64,000 nucleotides of DNA from Acidisoma sp965199065 (lineage in GTDB: Bacteria; Pseudomonadota; Alphaproteobacteria; Acetobacterales; Acetobacteraceae): contig NZ_CBDAQN010000001.1 of the NCBI RefSeq assembly GCF_965199065.1, forward strand, positions 1,054,001-1,118,000, given 5' to 3'. Of this stretch, positions 17,195 to 26,260 are shown one piece after another. How positions within the stretch are numbered: the first letter of the stretch is position 1; each line of letters begins with the position of its first letter. The position numbers and the translations under genes were made by a program. The notes below the pieces were generated by a model that did no database searches, was not told the origin of the DNA, and saw only the letters and a program-made list of their open reading frames with translations.

Positions 17195-17740
17195 TCAGGC
17201 CGTCTTCCGCCGCAGACGATCGGTGAACTCCTTCCGCACCTTGGCGACCTTCGGCGCCACGATCACGCGGCAATAGCCGGCGTTGGGGTTCCGTGCGTAG
17301 TAGTCGTCGTGATAGGTCTCGGCGGGATAGAACACCGTCAGCGGCTCGATCGTCGTCACCAGCGGACGGCCCCAGATGCCGCGCCCCTCGATCTCGGCCA
17401 TGACCTCGCGGGCAATACGCGTCTGCTCCTCCGTCTCCGGGAAGATCGACGACCGGTACTGCGTCCCCACGTCGTTGCCCTGACGGTTCAGCGTCGTCGG
17501 ATCGTGGGTCGCGAAAAACACCCGCAGCAGATCGGCGTAGGAGATCACTGCGGGATCATAGGTGATCCGGATGACCTCGGAGTGGCCGGTGCGTCCCGTG
17601 CAAACCTGCTCGTAGGTCGGGTTCACCACCGTGCCGCCCGCATATCCGGACTTGACGCCCAACACGCCGTCCAACTCCAGAAACACCGCTTCCGTGCACC
17701 AAAAGCAGCCGCCGCCGAGAACCGCCGTTGCCGTCGTCAT
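17195..17740 (-). CDS. msrA: Peptide methionine-S-sulfoxide reductase MsrA (cytoplasmic)
   Basis: Reduces the S epimer of methionine sulfoxide in proteins. 181 residues; the catalytic Cys is in the GGGCFWCTEAVF motif near the N-terminus, and further family motifs include GYAGG, TGHSEVIRITYDP, GTQYRSSIF and ETYHDDYY. A second Cys in the active-site motif (FWC) and one near the C-terminus (GYCRV) could act as resolving residues. There is no signal peptide. The ATG at 17740 has GGGAGA 5 bases upstream. Divergent from the PfkB-GatZ fusion gene. Confidence 0.95.
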   Translation of the reverse strand: MTTATAVLGGGCFWCTEAVFLELDGVLGVKSGYAGGTVVNPTYEQVCTGRTGHSEVIRITYDPAVISYADLLRVFFATHDPTTLNRQGNDVGTQYRSSIFPETEEQTRIAREVMAEIEGRGIWGRPLVTTIEPLTVFYPAETYHDDYYARNPNAGYCRVIVAPKVAKVRKEFTDRLRRKTA

Positions 17741-17827
17741 ATCTGTCTCCCATTTTGACCAAATGTGCGTGAAGGCATATCGGCATCCGGGTTTGGACTG
17801 AGAAGGCCCGGAAACTGGAAGCGTAGC

Positions 17828-20170
17828 ATGGGGAGCGCAGGGATGGCATTCGGAGACGGCACGGCCGCACCGAGCGGGGGCGGGCCGAGCGGAGGAGCGC
17901 CGAATGGGATCGTCACCATCGGCGAAATCCTCGTCGAGATCATGGCGACGGAGCCCGGCCATGGCTTCCGGGAGCCGATCAGCCTCGTCGGACCCTTCCC
18001 CAGCGGCGCCCCCGCCATCTTCATCGACCAGGTCGGCAAGCTCGGCTTCCCTGCCGGAATCGTAAGCTGCGTCGGCGGCGACGATTTCGCGGCCGTCAAT
18101 ATCGAACGTCTGCGCGCCGACGGGGTCGACGTGAGCGCGGTCGAACTCGATCCCGGCCAGGCGACCGGCAGCGCCTTCGTCCGTTACCGCCCCGACGGCG
18201 ACCGCGACTTCGTCTACAACATCCGGCACAGCGCCTGCGGCCAGACGCGCCTGACCGAAGCAGCCCACGCATTGTTACGCCGCAGCAGCCACCTGCACGT
18301 CATGGGCTCCTCGCTCGCCTCCGAGCGGATCGTCGAGGAGACGAAAACCGCCATCGGGATCGTGAAGGCGCAGGGCGGCACCGTCTCCTTCGACCCCAAC
18401 ATCCGCCGCGAAATCCTGGCGGCGCCCGGGATGCGTGAAGCGCTCACTTATATGCTGGCGCATTGCGACATCTACCTGCCGAGCGGCGCCGAACTCACCC
18501 TGCTGACGGAATCGAAATCGGAGGGCGGGGCCATCGCCGAGATTCTGAGCCTCGGTGTCGCCGCCATCGTGGTCAAGCACGGAGCCGACGGGGCGAGCTA
18601 CCACGACGGGCGGGAGAACCGGCGCCAGCCGGCGTTCACCGTGACCGAGGTCGATCCGACCGGCGCGGGCGACTGCTTCAGCGCCACCTTCATCACCTGC
18701 CGCCTGCAGGGGCGCAGCGTCTCCGAGTGCCTGCGCTATGCGGCGGCCTCGGGCGCACTCGCCGTGACGCGCCGCGGCCCGATGGAGGGCACCGCGACCT
18801 TTGCCGAGCTCGACGCGCTCATCGTCTCTCAGCGGCGCGGCATCGTGCCGGGCGTCGCCCAGCCGCCCGCGCATGGCGCCGGCATTCTGGCGGAACTGGC
18901 ACAGGCACGCGGGGCCGGGCGGCCGTTCGGCATCACCTCCGTCTGTTCCGCCCATCCCCTGGTCATCGAGGCCGCGCTGCTGCAGGCGAAGGAGGACGGC
19001 ACCACCGCCCTCATCGAGGCGACCTGCAACCAGGTGAACCAGCACGGCGGCTATACGGGCATGACGCCGGCGGGCTTTCGCGACTTCGTCCACGGCATCG
19101 CCCGCGATGTCGGCGTGCCGACGAGCCGGATCATCCTGGGGGGCGACCACCTCGGTCCCAACCCCTGGAAGTCGCTGCCGTCCGAGGCGGCGATGGCCGA
19201 GGCCGAGGCGATGGTGGAGGCCTACGTCCAGGCTGGGTTCCTCAAGCTCCACCTCGACACCAGCATGGGCTGCGCCGGCGAGCCGGTGGCGCTCGCCGAC
19301 CAGCTCACCGCCGAGCGCGCGGCAAGGCTCGCGGCGATCGCCGAGCGGGCCGCCGCCCGTGCCGGAACGCGCCCCTACTACATCATCGGCACGGAGGTCC
19401 CGACGCCCGGCGGAGCACTCGAAGCCACGCCGGAGACTGTCGCGACCGCGCCGGACGCGCCGCTGGCGACCTACAGCATCCATAAGCATATCTTTATGTC
19501 CAATGGGCTGGGCCGCGTGCTGGACCGCGTTGTGGCGCTCGTCGTGCAGCCCGGCGTGGAACACGGCAACGAGACCGTGACGCGCTATGACAGCGAGGCG
19601 GCAGCCTCGCTCTCCGGGGCGCTGCACGGTCTCCCGGGGCTCGTGTTCGAAGCCCACGCGACCGATTACCAGACGCCGGCGGCGCTCGCGGCCCTGGTGC
19701 GGGACGGGTTTCCGATCCTGAAGGTCGGGCCGGCGCTGACCTTCGCGCTGAGGGAGGCGTTCTACGCACTCGACGGGATCGCGGCGGTGCTGGTGCCCGA
19801 GATCGACCCGGATGCGGAGCCGCTTCCGGCCGTCATGGAGCGGGTGATGCTGCTCAACCCGGAGCACTGGCGCAGCCATTACCACGGCGACTTCGCGGTG
19901 CTGCGTGTTCTGCGGCACTACAGCTACAGCGACCGCATCCGTTACTACTGGCCCGAGCCCGAGGCCGTGACAGCGGTGGACCGGCTCTTCGACCGGCTCG
20001 AGGGCGTGGTCATCCCGCCGCCGCTCATCAGCCAGTTCCTGCCACGGTTATACGAGCGCGTGGCGGCAGGCACCTTGCCAGGCGACGCGCGGGTGCTGGC
20101 GGTGGAGGCGGTGAGGGACGTGCTGCGTCCCTACGCGGCTGCCTGCAGGCCTTCCTCCGGACACCCATAG
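17828..20170 (+). CDS. PfkB-family sugar kinase fused to GatZ/KbaZ-like tagatose-bisphosphate aldolase subunit
   Basis: About 780 residues. The N-terminal half (about 25-345) is a ribokinase/PfkB kinase: IVTIGEILVEIM start, SFDPNIR, and the signature DPTGAGDCFSATF with catalytic Asp282. The C-terminal half (about 350-780) is the non-catalytic subunit of class II D-tagatose-1,6-bisphosphate aldolase, with GITSVCSAHPLV, EATCNQVNQHGGYTG, GGDHLGPNPW and FEAHATDYQT. Together these suggest phosphorylation of tagatose-6-phosphate or a related ketose coupled to aldol cleavage. The catalytic partner (GatY/KbaY type) is not in the window. ATG 17828 has GGAAG in good position; the frame is open upstream to GTG 17765. 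Confidence 0.88.
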   Translation: MGSAGMAFGDGTAAPSGGGPSGGAPNGIVTIGEILVEIMATEPGHGFREPISLVGPFPSGAPAIFIDQVGKLGFPAGIVSCVGGDDFAAVNIERLRADGVDVSAVELDPGQATGSAFVRYRPDGDRDFVYNIRHSACGQTRLTEAAHALLRRSSHLHVMGSSLASERIVEETKTAIGIVKAQGGTVSFDPNIRREILAAPGMREALTYMLAHCDIYLPSGAELTLLTESKSEGGAIAEILSLGVAAIVVKHGADGASYHDGRENRRQPAFTVTEVDPTGAGDCFSATFITCRLQGRSVSECLRYAAASGALAVTRRGPMEGTATFAELDALIVSQRRGIVPGVAQPPAHGAGILAELAQARGAGRPFGITSVCSAHPLVIEAALLQAKEDGTTALIEATCNQVNQHGGYTGMTPAGFRDFVHGIARDVGVPTSRIILGGDHLGPNPWKSLPSEAAMAEAEAMVEAYVQAGFLKLHLDTSMGCAGEPVALADQLTAERAARLAAIAERAAARAGTRPYYIIGTEVPTPGGALEATPETVATAPDAPLATYSIHKHIFMSNGLGRVLDRVVALVVQPGVEHGNETVTRYDSEAAASLSGALHGLPGLVFEAHATDYQTPAALAALVRDGFPILKVGPALTFALREAFYALDGIAAVLVPEIDPDAEPLPAVMERVMLLNPEHWRSHYHGDFAVLRVLRHYSYSDRIRYYWPEPEAVTAVDRLFDRLEGVVIPPPLISQFLPRLYERVAAGTLPGDARVLAVEAVRDVLRPYAAACRPSSGHP

Positions 20171-20250
20171 CTGCACTGCAGCATAATGTGCTGGCGAGCG
20201 CGGCGGCCTCGTCTTATCTGGGCTGGGGTTAATTTAAGAGGCTCGTGCGG

Positions 20251-21024
20251 ATGTCGGCGTTCAATACCGAGACGGTGACCAAGGTTCATCATTGGACGGA
20301 TCGGCTGTTCAGCTTCCAAACCACCCGCGACCCGGCGTTCCGTTTCCTCAACGGCCAGTTCACCATGATCGGACTGGAAGTCGATGGCCGGCCGCTGATG
20401 CGCGCCTACAGCCTCGCGAGCGCCAACTACGAGGAGGGGCTGGAGTTCCTCAGCATCAAGGTGCCGGACGGCCCGCTGACCTCTCGCCTGCAAAACATCC
20501 AGGAGGGCGACACCATCCTGGTGGGCCGCAAGCCCGTCGGCACGTTGGTGGCGGACAGCCTGCTGCCGGGCAAGACGCTCTATCTGCTCGGCACCGGGAC
20601 AGGCCTCGCGCCGTTCATGGCGATCATCAAGGATCCCGATATCTACGAGCGGTTCGAGCGCGTGGTGCTGGTGCATGGCGTGCGGCAGGTCGCCGAACTT
20701 GCCTATGCCGACTACATCGAGACCCAACTGCCGAACGATGAACTGATCGGCGACGTCGTGCGCGGGAAGCTGCTGTATTACCCGACGGTCACGCGCGAGC
20801 CTTTCCGCAACCGGGGGCGGCTGACCGACCTCATCGGCCAGGGCACCATCGCGTCGGAGCTTGGGCTGCCGGCCATCGGCCGCGCCGATGACCGCTTCAT
20901 GCTCTGCGGCAGTCCCGAGATGCTCACCGACATGACGGCATGGTTGCGCGCGGAGGGATTCACCGAGGGCAGCCACACGACACCCGCGGAATTCGTCGTC
21001 GAGAAAGCCTTCGTGGAAAAGTAG
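20251..21024 (+). CDS. fpr: Ferredoxin-NADP(+) reductase
   Basis: Moves electrons between NADPH and ferredoxin or flavodoxin; bacterial type. 257 residues. FAD-binding motif RAYSLAS (about 52-58), NADP-binding GTGTGLAPF (about 117-125), then LVHGVRQ and MLCGSPEMLTDM. It ends FVVEKAFVEK, the alphaproteobacterial C-terminal form that extends past the usual aromatic residue. ATG 20251 is preferred over GTG 20245, which lies only 3 bases from AAGAGG. The MFS gene follows after 6 bases. Confidence 0.93.
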   Translation: MSAFNTETVTKVHHWTDRLFSFQTTRDPAFRFLNGQFTMIGLEVDGRPLMRAYSLASANYEEGLEFLSIKVPDGPLTSRLQNIQEGDTILVGRKPVGTLVADSLLPGKTLYLLGTGTGLAPFMAIIKDPDIYERFERVVLVHGVRQVAELAYADYIETQLPNDELIGDVVRGKLLYYPTVTREPFRNRGRLTDLIGQGTIASELGLPAIGRADDRFMLCGSPEMLTDMTAWLRAEGFTEGSHTTPAEFVVEKAFVEK

Positions 21025-21030
21025 CGGCCG

Positions 21031-22251
21031 GTGTCGGGCCCCGCGAGCATCGTCGCGCCGATCGAGCGGGGAACGCCGGCGTTCAGGCGGACGACGTTAG
21101 CTCTGGGGACGGCGGGCTTCTCCACCTTCGCGCTGCTCTACTCCATCCAGCCGCTGCTGCCGGTGTTCTCCCGGCAGTTTCACGTCACCGCCGCCGGCGC
21201 CAGCCTTTCGCTCTCGCTGACCACGGGCCTCATGGCTGTGTGCATGCTGATGGCGAGCACCGTGTCCGAGAGCGTCGGGCGCAAGCCTGTGATGGTCGTC
21301 TCGGTGCTGGCGTCCTCGGTGCTGATGATCCTCTCGGCGCTGGTTCCGCAATGGTGGCAGTTCCTGGTGCTCCGCGCGCTGATGGGCGTGACGCTGAGCG
21401 GGCTGCCTGCGGTTGCCATGGCCTATGTCGCCGAAGAGATCGACCCGCGGCATACAGGGCTCTCGATGGGCCTCTATATCGGCGGCAACGCGCTCGGCGG
21501 CATGTCGGGGCGCCTCCTCATCGGCGTGCTGGCGGACCATACGGGGTGGCGGGTCGCACTACTGGTCATCGGGGTGGCGTCGACGGTCGGCAACCTCATC
21601 TTCTGGCGCATCCTGCCGCCGTCACGGAACTTCAGATCGCGGAGCTTCTCGCTGGAGACGCTGACGAGCGCCTTCGTGGGGCACCTCCGCGACAGTGCCT
21701 TGCTGATGCTGTTCGCCGAGGGCTTCCTGCTGATGGGCGGCTTCGTCGCGATCTACAACTACTTGGGCTACCGGCTGCTGGCGCCGCCCTTCGACCTCAA
21801 TCAGGCGGAGGTCGGCCTGATCTTCTCGGCCTATCTCGTGGGTATTTTTAGTTCGGCCTGGATGGGCAACCTCGGCAACCGCCTGGGGCGGCGGCATGTC
21901 CTCTGGGTCGGCTTCCTGATCATGCTGGCAGGAACCGCGCTGACGGAGACGCGAAGCGTGATCCTCATCATCCTCGGCGTCGTCGTCGTGACGTTCGGCT
22001 TCTTCGGCGCGCACTCGATCGCCAGCGGCTGGGTGAGCGCGCGGGCGCGTCACGCGAAGGCGCAGGCGTCGTCTCTTTATCTGTTCTTCTATTACCTTGG
22101 GTCGAGCGTCGTCGGGACCACGGGCGGGGTCTTCATGCAGCACTACGGCTGGACCGGCGTGACGCTGATGACCGGCACGCTGATCCTGATCGGGTTGTTC
22201 CTGTCCCGGCGGCTGAGCCACATCCCGCCACTGGCCACAACGGGGCGTTGA
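21031..22251 (+). CDS. MFS transporter, YnfM-like
   Basis: 406 residues, about 12 membrane segments. The N-terminal half has LYSIQPLLPVFSRQF and the loop motif SESVGRKPVMVV after TM2; later motifs include GLYIGGNALGGMSGR and NLGNRLGRRHVLW. These match the YnfM/arabinose-efflux-like branch of the major facilitator superfamily. Substrate unknown. GTG start 6 bases after the ferredoxin reductase stop, so probably cotranscribed with it. Confidence 0.85.
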   Translation: MSGPASIVAPIERGTPAFRRTTLALGTAGFSTFALLYSIQPLLPVFSRQFHVTAAGASLSLSLTTGLMAVCMLMASTVSESVGRKPVMVVSVLASSVLMILSALVPQWWQFLVLRALMGVTLSGLPAVAMAYVAEEIDPRHTGLSMGLYIGGNALGGMSGRLLIGVLADHTGWRVALLVIGVASTVGNLIFWRILPPSRNFRSRSFSLETLTSAFVGHLRDSALLMLFAEGFLLMGGFVAIYNYLGYRLLAPPFDLNQAEVGLIFSAYLVGIFSSAWMGNLGNRLGRRHVLWVGFLIMLAGTALTETRSVILIILGVVVVTFGFFGAHSIASGWVSARARHAKAQASSLYLFFYYLGSSVVGTTGGVFMQHYGWTGVTLMTGTLILIGLFLSRRLSHIPPLATTGR

Positions 22252-22305
22252 ACAAGACGACAATCAAGATTGTGGTTCGATAGCCCTAACCGCTAAACTC
22301 ACGGG

Positions 22306-22602
22306 ATGGAGCTTTCGCGGATCATCGATGAGCTAAGGAGCCATGAGCCTGCGCTGCGTGCGCGGGGTGTTCTTCATGTCGCTGTCTTCGGCTCCCGCGC
22401 ACGTGGTGACAACCGGCCCGACAGCGATACGGATATCATGATCGACCTGGACCCTGACGCCCCGATCGGAGTTTGGGAATATGCCGGCCTGAAGACTTAT
22501 ATCGTTGGCTTGTTCGATGGTCCGGTGGATGTAGTCGCTCGCGAGAGCCTGAAACCTGCCATACGACCGGCCGCCGCCACCGATGCCGTCTATGCCTTCT
22601 GA
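22306..22602 (+). CDS. MNT-type nucleotidyltransferase antitoxin
   Basis: 98 residues. A minimal nucleotidyltransferase with the GSx10DxD active site (GSRARGDNRPDSDTD, about residues 29-43). In MNT/HEPN modules this protein modifies or neutralises the HEPN ribonuclease encoded next to it. Its end overlaps the start of the HEPN gene by 20 bases, the usual arrangement. Weak ribosome-binding site. Confidence 0.88.
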   Translation: MELSRIIDELRSHEPALRARGVLHVAVFGSRARGDNRPDSDTDIMIDLDPDAPIGVWEYAGLKTYIVGLFDGPVDVVARESLKPAIRPAAATDAVYAF

Positions 22603-22936
22603 CGGTCACGCTTCACGCCGATGGCTCGGCGACATCCTGTATAACATCATTCTGGCCCAAGATTTCGCAGGGCACCTGACGTATCAGGAGTTCGGGACTG
22701 ACACGTTGCGCCTTTATGCTGTCATCCGCTGCCTTGAAGTGATCTCGGAGGCCTCACGGCGACTGCCGGACGACCTGAAGATCCGTAACCCCGAAATCCC
22801 ATGGCGCGAGGTGGCGGCCGCTGGAAACATCTACCGTCACGATTACGAAGCCGTGGCCGCCCGGCTGGTCTGGCGAACCTTGACGCATGATCTGCCGATG
22901 CTGCGCCTCGTAGTAGAAAGAGAAATAGCGTCCTGA
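22583..22936 (+). CDS. HEPN-domain (HepT/DUF86-like) toxin
   Basis: 117 residues, all-helical HEPN fold. The C-terminal motif reads GNIYRHDYEAVAARLVW, the His-containing end of the HEPN active site, and AVIRCLEVISEASRRLP is the usual mid-protein helix. In the classical RX4HxY form an Arg stands five residues before the His; here that place is Gly103-like and an Arg directly precedes the His. I recall this GNxxRHxY form as common in one DUF86 subgroup, so it need not mean loss of activity. A second ATG (22592) is an alternative start. Confidence 0.85.
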   Translation: MPSMPSDGHASRRWLGDILYNIILAQDFAGHLTYQEFGTDTLRLYAVIRCLEVISEASRRLPDDLKIRNPEIPWREVAAAGNIYRHDYEAVAARLVWRTLTHDLPMLRLVVEREIAS

Positions 22937-23006
22937 CGCGGGCGCCCTCGCATCATTCGAAGACGAATGCGGTCCCGGAAGGGGCTACGTTCAGCACCCC
23001 TTCAAC

Positions 23007-24578
23007 TCAGTCCATCGCGACATGCGCCTCGGACGGATCCGGCTTCTTCGGCTGAACCTTCGGCTTGCGCATCAGGAACAACAAAAACAGGCACGGCACC
23101 GAACTGATCATCAGCGCCTTGAAGGCGTCGCCGTAGCCGATGATGCTCGCCTGGCGATTGACCATCTCGTTCATCGTCACCGCACCCTGCGCCGTGCGCG
23201 GATCGACCAGCGCCATCGCCCCCGAGGTGAACACATGCTGAAAGGGCGTCACGAAATAGCTCAGCACCGCGTGCTCATACTGCGTCATCTGCGTGACGAT
23301 GGCCGAGGTTACCGACGTGCCGATCGCCATCCCGATGTTGCGCGTGAGGCTCATCGCCGCGGCGCCGTCACCCCGCAGCGCCGGGTTCAGCGTTGCGAAG
23401 GCAATGAGCTGCAACGGCATGAACACGAGGCCGATGCCCGCACCCTGAACGACGATCACCGTGATGATCCAGCTACTCGACACATCCGGCGTCCACAGCG
23501 TCATCCAGTAGAGCGACGCCAGCAACAGCGCGATGCCGACCAGCATCTGCAACCGCACGTCGATCCGGGTGCCGATGCGCCCGCAGATCATCATCGCCGC
23601 CATCGTGCCGAAACCGCGCGGAGCCATCTCGAGCCCCGCCGACCGCACCGAGTATCCGGAGAGGTTCTGAAGGTAGGGCGCCATGAGCGCGGAACTCGAT
23701 AGCAGCACCAGCCCGACCAGGAACATCATCAGGATCGCGCTGAGCATGTTGCGGTCGGTGAAGATGCCCTTCGGCAGCAGCGGCTTGCTCGACGTCAGCA
23801 TGTGGACGGTGAACAGGTAGAAGCCGAGCGCCGCCAGGATCGCCTCTGTGATGACCTCGTCGGAGCCGAACCAGTCCTTCGTCTCGCCACGGTCGAGCGC
23901 CAGCTGCAGCCCTGCCAGCGCGACCGCGAGAATGCCGAAACCGGTCCAGTCGAACGAGGGCACCTTCTTGTCGCCATCCTCCCGCATGAAGAGGATGATG
24001 CCGAGGGTTGCCGCGATGCCGAAGGGCAGGTTGACGAAGAACACGTAGCGCCAGTTGTAGATATCCGTGAGGTAGCCGCCGAGCGTCGGACCCAGGATGG
24101 GGCCGAGCATCACGCCCATGCCCCAGACCGCCATCGCTCCGCCGCGCTTCTCGACCGGATAGATGTTCAGCAGCGTCGATTGCGACAGAGGCACCAGGGC
24201 CGCGCCGAAAACCCCCTGCAGGAACCGGAAAATGACCATTTCGCCGATGCTGCCGGCAACGCCGCACATCATCGACGTGACGGTGAAGCCGACGAGGCTC
24301 ACCAGCAGGACGTTCTTGGTGCCGAAGCGCGCGCTCATCCAGCCGACCGGCGCGGTCATGATCGCCGCCGCGACCACGTAGGAGGTGAGCACCCAGCTGA
24401 TCTGATCGGAGTTGGCGGACAGCGTGCCCTGCATATACGGCAGCGCCACGTTGGCGATGGTGCTGTCGAGCGCCTGCATGAGCGTCGCCAGCATGACGCA
24501 GATGGTAATGATGGTTCGCGTCGCCGGCGTGATGCGCTCGTGCAGCGGGACCGGCATCGGCGCGGCGGCGGCGGACAT
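23007..24578 (-). CDS. emrB: DHA2-family MFS drug efflux transporter (EmrB-like)
   Basis: 523 residues with about 14 membrane segments. Typical DHA2 motifs: LDSTIANVALPYMQG in TM1, LTSYVVAAAIMTAPVGWMSARFGTKN (motif A region), RFLQGVFGAALVPLSQ, and GPILGPTLGGYLTDIYNWRYVFFVNLPFG (motif C). Works as the inner-membrane pump of a tripartite system with the HlyD-type protein encoded just before it; an outer-membrane TolC-like partner must be elsewhere. Last gene of marR-emrA-emrB. Confidence 0.93.
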   Translation of the reverse strand: MSAAAAPMPVPLHERITPATRTIITICVMLATLMQALDSTIANVALPYMQGTLSANSDQISWVLTSYVVAAAIMTAPVGWMSARFGTKNVLLVSLVGFTVTSMMCGVAGSIGEMVIFRFLQGVFGAALVPLSQSTLLNIYPVEKRGGAMAVWGMGVMLGPILGPTLGGYLTDIYNWRYVFFVNLPFGIAATLGIILFMREDGDKKVPSFDWTGFGILAVALAGLQLALDRGETKDWFGSDEVITEAILAALGFYLFTVHMLTSSKPLLPKGIFTDRNMLSAILMMFLVGLVLLSSSALMAPYLQNLSGYSVRSAGLEMAPRGFGTMAAMMICGRIGTRIDVRLQMLVGIALLLASLYWMTLWTPDVSSSWIITVIVVQGAGIGLVFMPLQLIAFATLNPALRGDGAAAMSLTRNIGMAIGTSVTSAIVTQMTQYEHAVLSYFVTPFQHVFTSGAMALVDPRTAQGAVTMNEMVNRQASIIGYGDAFKALMISSVPCLFLLFLMRKPKVQPKKPDPSEAHVAMD

Positions 24579-24599
24579 CGCTTGCTCGTCGTTCAGAAG

Positions 24600-25748
24600 T
24601 TAGAAAAGATCGGAGAAGTGGCGCTTGTGGCCGGTGTCGACCGACACCTCGGCGCTCATGCCGGCGGCCAGACGCACGTCCTTCGGTCCACCGGTGAGCC
24701 GGATCCGCACCGGAATGCGCTGCACGACCTTCACCCAGTTGCCGGAGGAGTTCTCGGCCGGCAGCAGCGAAAACTGCGAGCCCGAGGCAGGGGCGATGCT
24801 CTGAACCACACCCGTCCACTTGTCGGCGGGGTAGGCGTCGACGCCGATCGTCACCTTCTGTCCCACGCGCATGTAGGTGAGCTGGGTCTCCTTGAACTGC
24901 GCCGTGACCCAGACATCGTCGGTGGAGACGATCCCGAAGGCCGGGGAGGCGGCCGTCAGGAACTGGCCGCGCTGCAGCTGCTCCACATTCGTCACGATGC
25001 CGTCGAAGGATGCGCGAACCGTCGTGTGGTCAAGCTGGCGCTGCGCCTCGGCAACGTCTGCCTCGGCGCTCTGATACTGCGGGTATTGGTCGACCGGCTT
25101 GCTGGGATCGTCGCCGAGCTTGGCGAGCTGCGTCTTTGCCTGCTCCTGCAAGGCACCGAGATTGGCCTGGTCCGCCTGCAGCTTGTATTTCGCGTCGTCG
25201 TATTCCGCGCGCGTCACGCCGCCGCTTTTGATGATGGAGGCATAGCGGTCGAAATCCGCCTGATCCTCCGCGACCTGGGCGGCGGCCGTGTCGGCGACCT
25301 TGAGCATGCGCTGGTAGTCTTCCCGCATCGAGGCGAGGGTCAGCGCCGTCTCCGCGAGCTTCGCCTTCGCGCCGTCCAGACCGATCTGGTAGCGGTGCTG
25401 GCCGAGTTCGAACAGGGTTTGCCCGGCCTTCACGCTCTCACCCTCATGCACCAGCACGTGGGAGACGATGCCGGAGACGTCGGTAGTTGCGTTGACCTCT
25501 GCGGCTTCGACGTAGCTGTCGTCGGTCGAGACCATGCGGCCGCCGGTGATCCAGATATAGCCTGTGCCGATGATGACGACCGCGATGCCGCCGAGCATGA
25601 GGATTGGCCGGATATAGTTGCCGCGCCGCTTGGCCGGCGCGCGAGCGGCAGGCGTGTCCGCCTGGGATGCACCGGGGGAGAGCTTGTCGGGCGCGGCGGT
25701 CTGGCCCGCATCGGCCGTCGTGCGGTCGCGGGTGGAAATCTGGTTCAT
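24600..25748 (-). CDS. emrA: HlyD-family periplasmic adaptor (EmrA-like)
   Basis: 382 residues. Disordered N-terminus of about 40 residues, one membrane anchor (about 45-66), then the adaptor: TDDSYVEAAEVNATTDVSGIV, the half-lipoyl motif VHEGESVKAGQTLFEL, a long coiled-coil hairpin (about 120-235), the second lipoyl half DHTTVRASFDGIVTNVEQLQRGQFL, and the beta-barrel region. Bridges EmrB to an outer-membrane channel. It starts directly after the marR stop codon with no gap. Confidence 0.93.
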   Translation of the reverse strand: MNQISTRDRTTADAGQTAAPDKLSPGASQADTPAARAPAKRRGNYIRPILMLGGIAVVIIGTGYIWITGGRMVSTDDSYVEAAEVNATTDVSGIVSHVLVHEGESVKAGQTLFELGQHRYQIGLDGAKAKLAETALTLASMREDYQRMLKVADTAAAQVAEDQADFDRYASIIKSGGVTRAEYDDAKYKLQADQANLGALQEQAKTQLAKLGDDPSKPVDQYPQYQSAEADVAEAQRQLDHTTVRASFDGIVTNVEQLQRGQFLTAASPAFGIVSTDDVWVTAQFKETQLTYMRVGQKVTIGVDAYPADKWTGVVQSIAPASGSQFSLLPAENSSGNWVKVVQRIPVRIRLTGGPKDVRLAAGMSAEVSVDTGHKRHFSDLF

Positions 25749-26234
25749 CTATTGAGCTACCGCTAGTTTGGTGTCGTCATTCGGCGCCTCGGCGCCCTTG
25801 AGAGCGCCCACGACGTTCGCCTTCACCTGCATCAGGCCCTTCTGCATCGTCTGGACAGTGGGATGCCCGATGCCGGTCACGATCATCTCCGCGATGTCGG
25901 CCCGATGACCCGCCAGAACCTCCAGCAGCGGCCCGGCATCAGGGGTGAGGCGCAACCGCCAGACCCGCCGGTCGTGCCCGTCGGCATCGCGGGCGACGAG
26001 CCCACGTGCTTCCAGGCGGTCGACCAGCCTGCCGACCGTGATCGGCTCGACCTCCATCAACTCGGCGAGGTCCTTCTGAGATAGCCCAGGGTGGCGGGAG
26101 AGCTTCAGCAGCAGCACCCATTGCGCCTTCGTCATTCCGTGGCGCCGCGCAACGCGATCCGCATAGGTGCCGATGAGCCTGGCCGTGTCGCCGATGAGAA
26201 GGAGAAGGTCGTCCTCTGGCGGCAGTGCTGTCAT
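25749..26234 (-). CDS. MarR-family transcriptional regulator
   Basis: 161 residues. Winged helix-turn-helix (about 35-105): MTKAQWVLLLKLSRHPGLSQKDLAELMEVEPITVGRLVDRLEARGLVAR with the wing residues DRRVWRLRLT. First gene of the efflux operon, and a palindrome lies 13 bases before its start, so it probably represses itself and emrAB until a ligand binds (inference). No clear Shine-Dalgarno before the ATG. Confidence 0.9.
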   Translation of the reverse strand: MTALPPEDDLLLLIGDTARLIGTYADRVARRHGMTKAQWVLLLKLSRHPGLSQKDLAELMEVEPITVGRLVDRLEARGLVARDADGHDRRVWRLRLTPDAGPLLEVLAGHRADIAEMIVTGIGHPTVQTMQKGLMQVKANVVGALKGAEAPNDDTKLAVAQ

Positions 26235-26246
26235 ACCAACGTAACT

Positions 26247-26260
26247 ATAACGCCCGTTAT
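26247..26260. promoter_or_regulatory. Candidate MarR operator
   Basis: A perfect 14-bp palindrome, ATAACGCCCGTTAT, 13 bases upstream of the marR start and in the 178-bp space between marR and the divergent GST gene. On the minus strand a TATAGT that could act as a -10 box overlaps its edge. Size, symmetry and position fit a MarR-family binding site. Confidence 0.55.

Noticed and set aside
18275..19918. A 547-codon minus-strand frame opposite the PfkB-GatZ fusion
   Set aside because: No motifs; complementary to a gene with clear kinase and GatZ signatures.
22978..23003. Inverted repeat GAAGGGG / CCCCTTC between the HEPN and emrB genes
   Set aside because: Only 7 bp with a 12-base loop and no T run on either strand.
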